Assembly (NCBI GenBank): GCA_026874595.1
Contig: CM049319.1
Location: 51,970,917-52,034,916 of the forward strand
DNA length: 64,000 nucleotides
Source of the DNA: Sipunculus nudus
Lineage: Eukaryota; Annelida; Sipuncula; Golfingiida; Sipunculidae
Reading direction: 5' to 3'
Shown: piece after piece, positions 27,601 to 39,600 of the stretch
Position numbering within the stretch: the stretch's first letter is position 1
Layout of the letters: each line of letters begins with the position of its first letter
Translations under genes and position numbers: made by a program
Notes under the pieces: model-generated
What the model was told of the DNA's origin: nothing
What the model saw: the letters and a program-made list of their open reading frames with translations, nothing else
Databases searched by the model: none

Positions 27601-30600
27601 GATACTGATTATCAGAAATATTTCACTGTACTAATAATATCTGTGATCTGAGTGTCCATCCTCATATAAAATCTAACAATGAAGTAATTTTAATTAAGCT
27701 CCTCACAAGTGGAGCACAAGAATACAAGAATAATGTGTATGTTTGTGATTTTTTGTTAACTGCATGGATTCTGTCACTAACTATTAATTAATAAGAATTA
27801 AAATAAAAGCGTACTCTGAATTCAATTTTTAGAATCTTAGACTTAAACATTTAACATCATACTTCATAGAAAGTCATACTTGTGAGCTAATGCCAGTAAA
27901 GCTATAAAACTAAAAGGAGATAAGAGTTGTTGTACAAGTTTGCATGACATTTCACTTGAAACATTTAGTCAGACAAATATTACTAAGCCAAACTTTTCTA
28001 ATGCAGAACCATTGCAGTTCAAAATCCTGCATCCACATAAAAGAGGTGACACTATTTGTTAATGTGTTCCCTTCTGTTCTGTAAATTTAGCCCCTGTTCT
28101 GCTTATGAAGGCCAATTGGTGGCACTGAAAAGGGGGTTTCCAAGGCTTAAGTCAGGCTTTGTTAAACCAGCGTTATTGAAAAGAGCTTATCTATGGGAAT
28201 TTGGCAAGTCTGTTTTCGGGTTTAGACCTGGGCTTGAGATTATGTCATTTACAGTGTTATTTTAAAATTTTCCCTTTTCCAGTCAGGAAGAACTCAGGGA
28301 ATCGAGAAATGGCAAAATTTGGGGAGAAAGGGAATTTGATCAGCTGAAAAGTGAATTGATCAGTCTGTTGTAATTTGTCTTTGTTTCTAAAAATCTGTAG
28401 AATGATAGGCTTAGATAGGTGGGGATGATACAGTAAATACTATAGTCTTTATGTATAAAATTAAAATAAATACTGTTTTTTTAGGTTCACCATGTTCACT
28501 GCAATTGTTGTTTTGCTACAAAAAATTAAAGATGTGTCAAACAGTCATTATGTCAGTTATCCTGAAATGTTAACAATGCTTCAGAGAAAACAGGGAATTG
28601 GTTTTCATATGTTGACCAATTATTCATTTGTATTGATGATTGGTTGTTTTCTTTCACAGTTGAGTAAATTTATTGCATTTTTGCATCATTTATCACAAAT
28701 GATTATAATTGCACATCCAAAGAAGTCATCCCATTAAAATATTATAATTTGTCAGATATATGAAAGAGGGAACACAAGACAGAGAACAGCATTAAATTTA
28801 ACCTTGTGCAATAAATAAATGTCACCATCCTGGCCGTTACCTTGACCATTTGAGAGTGATCTACAACTAAGACTGAATATGCTTGGTCAGTTTTTAGGTA
28901 TTATTCTCTACAGCATATTTCACAATAATGTAGATGGTGTTTATTTATTAAAGACCACAGGTACTGGTGCTTAATAAAGTGCAGGAGGACCTGCAACCCA
29001 AATATGACAAACTGTTCAGCCTGGTCAGCCAGCTAAAGGCTGGAAGAGGACTTACCATTGTTGCATCAGTGCTGCAAGGAGAACACATAGAGCTCAAAGA
29101 CAAGCTGGCTGTGGTCAAACAGGTAAAACTACAGAATACACTAGGCCTGTGGATTGTGAAGGCCCTTAGGATCAATTCAATTACCTTTGAATTAATTCTT
29201 GATCCATTTCTTTTTAAAATGTCGATTTGAATTGTTTTAAAATATAATAGCAATTTAAGCAAAATGGATGTTAGTAAGTTTTAGTAAATTAAAGATGCAA
29301 TCTAACTCTGCCTCTGTTTGTCACTGCCATGTATGTTGCGGTGCAAGTGGAGTGGTCCACCAGCGAACATTTAAAGTACATTTAGGGCACATACACAGTA
29401 AAGAACTTTGTCACCACAACAAGTTCTACTCTGTCAGATTTGAGAGCTCACAGAAGTCTTTTGGATGGTACATGCAAAAAAATTAATTGAACTGAATCAA
29501 TTCAGAGGTTATAATCCATTACAATTTAATTTAGGTTTGCAATTCAATGCATCATTTTGTTGATGCATTGTTATACTCCTAGAATACACACAACTCGGCC
29601 AACATCCAAAATAGGTTGAGTGTTTACACACTATTTAACTAGTGGATTGCTTCCAAGACAAAATGAAATTAAGCAGTTTTCAGCTTCTCCACTTGATATA
29701 AAAAATAATAAATAATAGTGGGGTGTGGTTCAGACATACAGAACTAAAAGATAACATGTAAGCTTTTTCTGTTGTTTGGTTAAATATTCAGGAGACATAT
29801 TGAATTTAATAATTAAGGTATCATTTGCTTAAAACTGAGTTGTTATTATATTTTCTTAATTATATGAGTTAATGTTTGTGAACTATTCCAGGGGTTTTTG
29901 TTCTTACTGTTAATGTATGTTAATTATTGCCTAAGTACTGTTTTTCATTCTGCAGCATATAAAAAATTACATGGCGGACAATAAACTCAAAGGCTTTGCA
30001 AAAGTCATGGCAGCTCGGGACATACCAGAAGGTCTAAGTGTTTTGTAAGTTAACTATTATATTGTCTAAATCAGACTTGAAACCTACCCTTTTTGGGTAT
30101 AAGGTGTGCAGTGAAAAAGTCAATTTGTCCAGAGACTGTTGCTTGAAGTTTTGATCAATGATTTTTATTTCAAGCATTCTCAGCCCTGTCTGAATCAAAC
30201 AATAGTTTGGCTTATAAGTTGGCATTTTGCAGGCAATGGTATAACCATATTAATTCATTTAAATTCACTTTTGAAAAGTAATTTCTCTACATAAGTCGTT
30301 ATCCATAATGAAAACAAATTGAGCAGCTTAAAATAAATTTCATGATGTGACAGCTTAAATATAATGATAATAAAGCATTGTTGTATTGGCATGCCAGAGT
30401 GTAAATTTTAATAATACAATGGTGACTGTAAGAAGGCCTCTGCCTTGGTGAAATGGCACACATATAGTGTTCAGCTTCTGTAAAGTCAACACTCTGACCT
30501 CCCTAGTCTACAATAAAAACTAACTGCAACCATATGGCTATAGTGTGGCTGCCTCATTGTCTTTTTTTTTCTTGAACTGGTATGTACGTGGCTCTACATA

Positions 30601-33600
30601 TTCAAAATAAATCATGTTTTTTGTACATAATTCATTCAAAGTGTTCTTTCACAGGGTCCAGACCATAGGTCTTGGAGGCATGAGACCCAACACTGTACTA
30701 CTGGGCTGGCCACATGAATGGCGGGCATGCCATGATGGAAAAATCTGCAAGAAATTTCTTGGTGAGAAGAAACAAAACCCTAATCATAAAGAAAGTTCAG
30801 CATACATTTAGCATTCATGGGAAATATATTCATCAACAAAGACCATGATCATTGATCTGTCCTGGTCCATACTTGGTGGCATTTTGAGTGTGCGCTTTCA
30901 TCTCATTTTGTCCTTATAAACTGTTATAGTATAAACTGTCATTCGTGATGATGTAAATATGGTATTATGGTCACAAATGGTGCATCAACAAAACCTGGCT
31001 CAGTCAGTTTATGGCTGTTACTTGACCAAGTCTTTTATGTTTATCAAATAGGCTATGCTTGGAGTATTTAATGTCATATTGACAGATGCCTCAGGATCCA
31101 TATTTACATATGTATGTAATGATCAATATTTACTTCGTTACCACTAGATGCCACCAGAGTAGTGTGTAATAGTGACCTTGCACTGCTGCTTCCTCGAGGC
31201 ATTGAGACCTTCCCAGATAATAACCAGAAACTTTCCGGCACGATCGATGTATGGTGGATCATCCATGATGGTGGCATGCTTATCCTGCTCTCGTTCCTCC
31301 TCAGACAACATAAAGTATGGAAGAACTGCAAGACCAGGATCTTTACTGTTGCCCGTATCCTTGTAATTCAAGATTCATGTTTTTATTTTTCTACATCAGA
31401 AAAGAACACATGATTTCCACACTGAAATGCTCAATAAATGGCAAAAAAAAAAGTAATTATTACACAGGTTTACATTATGCCTATAGTCCTTGTTTAGTAT
31501 TTCCTGTAAAACATTTGAACATTAATCGTTTCATGCATATTGTCATGCCAATGTTTTGTAATTGTAATTTTATTTTGTTGCTTTTATTATGTCTCTATTC
31601 AGTCTAAATATCGGTTCACTGATGGCAACCTTCGAAAGCTTCAAGAGATGTTCATTTTATGTGTCTTTGCTTTGCTCTGGAAAAGTACTTAAATTTTTCT
31701 CCCATAAATGAACTTGAAGATGAAAAACAACAGGAATATGTTTATTTCACCAAAGTGCCCTAAAAACCTGTCCAGATTTAGAATAATTCTCATAAGTAAG
31801 CCAAAACTTGCTTCACTGCTCCTCCTTTGGTAGGCATGAGAGTTTTAAGGTACACATAGTTGCAGTGGCTACTTTAAAATTCACCCTAGTGAAAACTTAA
31901 AAAGTGCTTGGATGTGCAAACTGATATAATATAAATACTGTACAGTGGAACCCGGCCTTGTGACCACCTCACAATTACGACCACTTCACAATTACTACCA
32001 CTTTTATTGGTCCTTAATATATGGCCAGGTAACTTAGTTTCACAAATACGACCACTCCAAAATTTTGACCACTTTGGTCAGTCCCTAGGGTGGTCGTAAT
32101 TGTGGAGTTCCACTGTATTATAATTAAAGCAACATTATATATTTATTGTCCTGAACTTGAACAGAAATGGAGGACAACAGTATACAACTGGAGGAGGACC
32201 TGAAGGCGTTCCTCTACCACCTACGGATTGATGCTGAGGTCCACGTAGTAGAACTGGTAATTATACCTCCGCCAGGTGGCGTTAGGTGTTGTTTTACCCT
32301 TACAGTTCCATGAGAATCCTGGGGGGAGTTTTGTGGTTGTCTCTGACTACGTCTTCATTCAAATGGCTTTACATGTTAGATAATTTTAACAAAGAAAATG
32401 AACAGCTGTAGCTCATTTTGTTGCACTTTATTATTTTTATTTTACAGGTTTATATTTAAGGAACAGCTGTTCGTTATACTAAAGTTATGCAACTTAGTTA
32501 ATATACATTACAAATATGTATCACATTCTGATATTTAGTCACAAAGTTTAAGTAAGTAGTACAATGTCATACATATTTACAGAATGGTATGTTTACTTTC
32601 AGTATGACAGTGATATATCTGCATACACGGTGGAAAGGACCATGGACATGGAAAGGAGGGCCAATTTACTGAAAGAACTCCACGTCAGACACTCTGACAC
32701 TGTATGTTATCTAGTACTGCTCAAGTTATTTATTATCTTAAACCCAGTTAATTATTGCCGAGTTTTTGTAATTCACAGTTTTAACAATAATCTTTTAATT
32801 GACAAAAGAGGGATACACCATACCGAACAGCATGAATGATCTGGATAGTTATTCAGATCTGATGCACTCACCAGGATGGTATGCTTTCATTCCTGTCCGT
32901 GTGTGTTTGTGGGTTTGTTCACAACATAACTTATGAAATAATAATCCCATGAAATCTTCAGGCCACCTTGGGAATGGGCCAGTGAAGAATCGATTAGATT
33001 TTGGTGTGGGTCTGACTTATGATCTGGATCCAGGAAGGACTTGCATGAATATTCACAAATGTGCAGTCACATATGCTCTGTTGAACATGGGAATATCAGC
33101 CAAAAAAGTGAATGCAAGCACTTGTTGTGGAACTTGGGCACCAATGAACCTGGGAATATGGGGTCAGTTAATGAATAATGTGTTGCCAAGTACGTTGTGG
33201 AAGTCTGCATTCATGAGAATGTATATTTCTAGTTCTAATATTTATATTGACAAGCAACATTTTTGTTCTAATTTTGCAGTTTTTTTTATCACTGAATTAT
33301 AAAAAAAAATAAAACATAATTATATATTTGACCTAATTGCACATCTCTTGAGAATTTTCTCAACCACCGGGTAATTAACTGAAATAATTATCCTTTTCCA
33401 AGACTTTTCAAGAAAAATATTGCCACATCAAAATAGAGATGGTAATGCAGGTGTGTGATCACTTAGATTTATGATTATTAGGAAACGGCAAATTAATATT
33501 AAAATATGAGAATAAAAATTTGATTGCAGTTGTGTGATCATTTATGATCATTAGGTAAGAATAATATAAGATTAAATTATTCATAGTTCCTGAATGTCAG

Positions 33601-36600
33601 ATTGAGATTGAATGATGGTTCTGAATGTGGTGTGCCAAAAACATTGGGGAAAGTCAACCGCTGTGATATTATGTTATTCCCGTACAAGCGCTAATACATT
33701 AGATGCATGAACTTCACAATCACTCAAAAACAGATAACATCAATTACTAACTCCAGCACAGTTGTCAGAGCCACCCTGTGGGGCTTGTTGTCCAATTTAT
33801 TGTCCTCAAACAAAATGCCATAGGACATAATATACAAGGGATAGAATTTATAACTCAACTGAATGAAAGTCATCCGAGGTATAGGTATGGCCATTTGTCT
33901 GTCATCCGTCTGTCTGTCAAGGCATCCGACCATCCATTTGCAAGGCACAAATCCTTACCCCTGATCCAAGAAGCTTCTTAGTAAATATCCATGGAGGTCA
34001 ATAAAAAATCTTCTTGGAAACCTGAAATAAGAATAATATATCCTCTGAGCTATGAGGCTTGTAAGTGCCCCCCAAAATAATTTAAAATTTTATACAAAAC
34101 CTCCAGTTTCTTGATTTTCATTAATCTTGCTTTTAATATTGACCATGAATAGTTTTGTCAGTTCCTGAAAACTGGTGGCACCACCTGTATTTTTTCTAAT
34201 TGTTGTGATTTTTTTTTGGATTTTTTAAACTATAAAATGTCAATCATGTCAATTAACCAGCTTCTGTGACTCAGGGGTAAACCACAGGATTCAAAGCCAG
34301 GAGATCTTGAGTTCGAATCTCAGCCCAGGCGGTGAGATTTTTCATGGTCTGCCCCCACCCAGGGTGAGTGCTCTACAGGCTTAATGGGAAGGCTGTGCAC
34401 CAACAGCCTGTTTCACTCACAAACAAGTATGCCTTTCAGGCATTCCTCAATGGTATGACCTAGCAATGGGGATGATTCCACTCCAAGGGTCCACACGTGC
34501 AGTAGTCACTGGGCCTGGTTTACGCAAGGATACAAAATGAGAGAAAGCATGTGATAGTCAAGTATTCAGAAACTGGAACGAAATTCTTCAGAGGTACATA
34601 TACGTAGTTCAGTTCATTTTAAAAAATGGAGGCAGTTACCTCCACTAAAAAATGTATATATGTGAAAAAAAATCATGTCAGGTACTCAGCTGTGGTTTTA
34701 TCTAGTGTCCTGAAACCTTGTGTTTATTGATCATAAGTTGATGCCTGATTGTAATCACTGTGTGTCTGTCTATCTGCAATCCACAAATTTGTTTCATGAT
34801 GATAACTCCAGTTTGGTCTTACATATGGATTTCAAACTCAAGTTATATCTGGCCCACCACTAAAGTAAGAACCCTATCAGTTTTGGGGTCATCAGATCAA
34901 AGGTCACGGTCAGAGAACCCACTTATTTATCAAAATTGTGGATGCATTTTTAGCCTTTAACTTTTCATCCCAAAACTTCCATGTTTTGCATATAGCTGCA
35001 CTGCCAATAGGGGAAGAACCTAATCGAATTTGGGGTCATGAGGTCTAAGGTCAAGTTCACAGGGCCCATCCATTCACTAATGAGTTTATGGACAATAACT
35101 CTGGTTTTGATTGACAGATTGGCTTCAAACCTGATTCATTAATGAAGCATCACTAATGTAAGAATAATTTTGATATTTGGGTCCTGAGGTCTAACATGAA
35201 AGTCACAAGACCCACATCTTTAAATGCTGTTAGTTCAAGGATAGTAAATTCTAAGATTTTTTGGTTACACAGTCAAGGGTTAAGGTTCCAGGATCCACAT
35301 TTTGAAAAAGCTCATTAAAATATCCTTATAGACATTCAGCTGAGCTTCAAGACCAATGGGTCTCTAGTTTTAAAATGTTTAGAGCCTGCTATTCATCCAT
35401 CTTTTCTGTAGAATTTATGTGATTTTGGCTTATTCTGCTTACTTATAAATGAACTCTAGGTAATTCCTGTTAAGAATAGTTCATATAATGCCTCTTTGAA
35501 GATGTATGAGCTTGATTATAGGTCTACAAGCTGTAAGTAAACACAGCAATTTTGCCAAAGGAGGACAAAATTGTAACCTAGGGTGGTTGGCTGCATATGG
35601 GCTGAAGTTGAAAAAAAAGCATTTACTTGTCCTTTAATTGCAAAACTCTGTTATCTGACTTGCCCTGAGATGTCCTTGTTGAAATTGTTTCGATAAATAT
35701 TATTATGTCAGGCCCCCCACATTATAAAAGGATATAAACAAAACAAACGACCTTTGTGACATGGGATCTACATTTTCTGGCCTACTTTAATACAAACTTC
35801 AGGGGAATTTTTTTGTTGATAAATGTCAGATATCAGAATAGGCAATGGCAAATATTGAGAATTCTTGTCCCTGCAATATAGTTATGACTTGTACCAGTTT
35901 AGCTTAAAACTTCAATCAAGAAATGGGAGTGGTTGGTTTGGTGCATTACATACCCATTGCATGGTTGCTATGTTGTAACGTTTTACCCCTGCTTAATGAC
36001 ATAGGTAAAGTTAGATTAAACATATTGGAATACCAGTTGGTTCTTTACAGAAAGAGGCCAACATCCTTATGAGCAAGATTGTCTCCTGTCCCAAAATGAC
36101 AATACCACCCGTTTCCTCATTTCAGGTAAGGCATGCCTATTGGGGGTTGGGGCATATTATGAAATAGTTTTGCAGTTTACTTATAGAGATTTTAGGTTCA
36201 AGATGAACCCAGGCATCTTTTGTCCAAGAATTTAATGTATTCTAGTCACTTGTGTAGTCGGCAGTTGTTACATAGCTAATTTTAAGGCTGTGTGCATGTA
36301 TGTTTAATGCCCCATCATCCTCATTGGTTGCCTCCCCTGATAATTCAAATATAATAGATTTAGGACTGAATCCATTCTCAATAGAAAGGACCAGATGATA
36401 GGTGTGCCTCTGTATGGGATGGGAAATTATTCGGGGGTTCAATAACTGGAATTTATACTGAATATCTCTGGTTCAACCCGTGGCAGAGGAGGATATTGTG
36501 GAAAAAAACTGTAAACAGCAAAAATTTAACTGAACTTTAGCGATGCACTATAATTGCTCAATAACTGCCATATGACTAACTTACTAATATTTAGAACTAA

Positions 36601-39600
36601 TCGTTTGTTTGCACCACTGATGTTGACTCCTTATGCTCATGCTACATGGTCTTGCTAATTCCTGCCACTCAACCACTGCTTGTAATAGCAGGCTTTGTAA
36701 TGAATCATCACCATGTTGTTGGCACAGGTCCAAGAATATCCTGACCAATGAGAGTAGAGTATGTCATAGTTGACCAGATCTGCAATACTCTCACTGCCGG
36801 GTCAGGACATTCTTGGCTCCCTGCCAGATCATTGATGACCATTCATGGCAAACCCTGCTTTGGAAAGCAGTGATTAAGTTGAAGGGTTTGAGAATGAAAG
36901 TAGCATGAACACTGCCTCAGCAGTGTTCACTGATGTCAGTCTGCCCACTCAACTGAAGACTTTAAAGCTATTTTACACTTACACTATTTTATTTTATTAT
37001 AGTGACCAGTTAACATGTGGTGAAATAAGACTTGTGGGTCTCTTGTTATCTCTTCCTTCAGATCCAAGGCATCCGGGAAGATAACCGACGACACAGCGTG
37101 GCCACCCACATGCACACTCATGCGACTGACAGGGAGAGTGGACCAGACAACCACACAGAGAGCAAGGTCAGGTTCCAGTTCGCCTCAGCCACGTCATTAG
37201 ATAAAGTAAGTTTGTGATATTGTCATGTAGACTTGCACAGATAGATCAAATCTTAAATGCTGTGTTTACAGAGTCTTAAAGGTAAAAGTTTGGTGATGTG
37301 TTAAAAAAGCGTGATACTTAATTCTGATGACATCTGGTATGTGTAAGATTAATTCTGGCCAAAGAAATATTCATAAAATATCTCTCTCTATATATATATA
37401 TAGATATGCCATGAATGGTTTATGGTTAATGTATTGATTATGTGATGTAGCATATAAACAGGGGCTGAACATTGTGTTTATAAGATCTATGAATGAAAGA
37501 CTCATTTATATGATAAGTTAAGACTGCTGTTGTACAGTCTGTCTGTCCATCTGTCTTTCTCACAATGCACTGGCATAACTTTGGCAAAGACTCGATCTAC
37601 TGTTACAGATGTCTCTTTTATTGTATGCAGCAGTCTTACATGTGTTTGTGCAGCGCTAGCATTGTCCGTTGCAATGGGCGACGCGAGCAAGGGCTAGCCC
37701 ACGTGTGAACCCTGACATGTAGAAACACAGTTTTCTTTGTTCTAGATGTTTCCTGTAACGTGTGTATTATGGGTTCTTTAGATTGTTTGAGAAATGGATA
37801 GTTTCCGGCTTGTGGTGAAAAGTTATAAATAAGGGGCTGTGTTTAGAGCTGAGAGAGAGAAGAGAGAGAAATATTCCAGCGTACACGGAAGCATATTAGC
37901 CAGTTTGTGGACCTATCTGATAATTTCAGCAGTTATAGATTTTCTTGGAATTTGTAACAGATTTTATGCAGTCTTCAGTTTGCCTTTGGGATCACTATCA
38001 GAACTTCACTTTTGGATTACAACAAATTGATTTTGTGATTGAACTGGACTGTTTTTCTCTGAGAAAACTTATGTGAACTGTTCATCTGGATTATATGCTT
38101 AGTAAAGGACTTTTTGTCGCTGTGACAGTGGTGGTATCCAGGTACTGTACACTTTATATATTATACTGTGTAATTGTATTGATTTTCCGTTATACTGTTG
38201 TTATACTGTGAAATTGTATTGATTTAGTGTATTGTAATGTTAGGGTTGTTTTAAGAATAAATTATAATTATTTGTTAACAAAAAACCAGTGACTCCTTTA
38301 TTCATTCCCCTAGACATTTCATGCTGCCTAGTGTTACAGAATCTGATTTTTTCTTTTTATCTCCATAACAAAATTTATGCTCGTCACGACTACGTGATTT
38401 GTTGATATTAGGTTCAGTAACACTACGAATAATGACATTCCCAAATGTTATCCAGTTTCTGTCAAAGAAATAACCAGTTACATCCCCTGATTTTGATACA
38501 TGCCAAACCAGCGGATATCAGTTTCATGATTTTGCTTGACTTGTAATTTTGACTTTTCCTCTGTTCTGGTATTTTTCCTCTGTGCCTGCAGGAACACAGT
38601 ACAACAGAGACTGGCCAGAAACAGCAAGACATGTCTGGTCAGCAGTTACAGGCTGACAGTGCTGATGGGGAGGTCCAGTTCACCTTCTCACCTCTCAGTG
38701 TTAAATCACCTACCGCCAGTCACCAGGGTGGTGTAGAAAGCCAACCCAGACCTACGTAAGTTTTCCGTTATTATCATGGTACCTTACAGTGATACCTGTA
38801 TAAGAAGACCAGCCAAAGGCCAGCATGTTTATTCCTTCATGCAAAATAATGCATGATAAAGCATGTACAGTAGAGTGCAGTATTTGGAATACCAAATTTC
38901 CGAAAATTTGTTTTTCCAAAAATTAAAATTGGGAACATTTATTTGTATTTCAGAAATATATTTCAAGTGTGTCAAAACCTAAAATGAGTATTGCAATTGC
39001 AAGTCAAAAGGCCTGCAGTCATGAGTTAAGCCCAGTGGTGACCTTAATTAATTAGTTGTGGCTGATGTTGTCGCCAGGGCAAAGGTCTGAAAACTACAGC
39101 TAGCACCGCAATGCTCAGCCCCCTGTACTCCTAGCAAGCAACTGAGCAATTTATCCAAGAGCACATGTGATTTATCAACCACATCTCGTTTGTACTCAAG
39201 CATAGTACGTCGGCTTTGGACAGGATGTCATGCCAAAGAACTGTGCAGTTTACTCGCATCAGCATTGGTGAAGTATAATTCATAAAATGTTTGTGCTATG
39301 TGCAGATATTATATGTCCTGGTCTTCAATTAAGTAGATCGATAAGAAACACTGTGTTCTTTGGCGATGTCATTTGACTTTTCCCTCCAGTGAATTTGATG
39401 AAAAAAGAGCACGCATGTCTCCTTAAAACAGGTTAGACTGGTATTTGCCAATTATTCTCGGCAATAATCAAATATCTTTTATACGTCCAGGTCGTCAATT
39501 ACGAATATAAAAAAGAAACACCATGTTCCTCGGGTAAAATGGCAATAAGTTAATCATTAACTGTCGTACTAACTTGCCGCGAGATCCTTGTCTGCATTTT

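Noticed and set aside
28492-28737. Extra KCC exon after TTTTTTAG
   Set aside because: The frame has no KCC similarity, and exons 12 and 13 join perfectly without it (split Arg codon, NW-RPQ).
34261-34330. Functional tRNA gene
   Set aside because: A and B boxes are present but arms do not close, and the same body continues in a second copy, so it is a SINE head.
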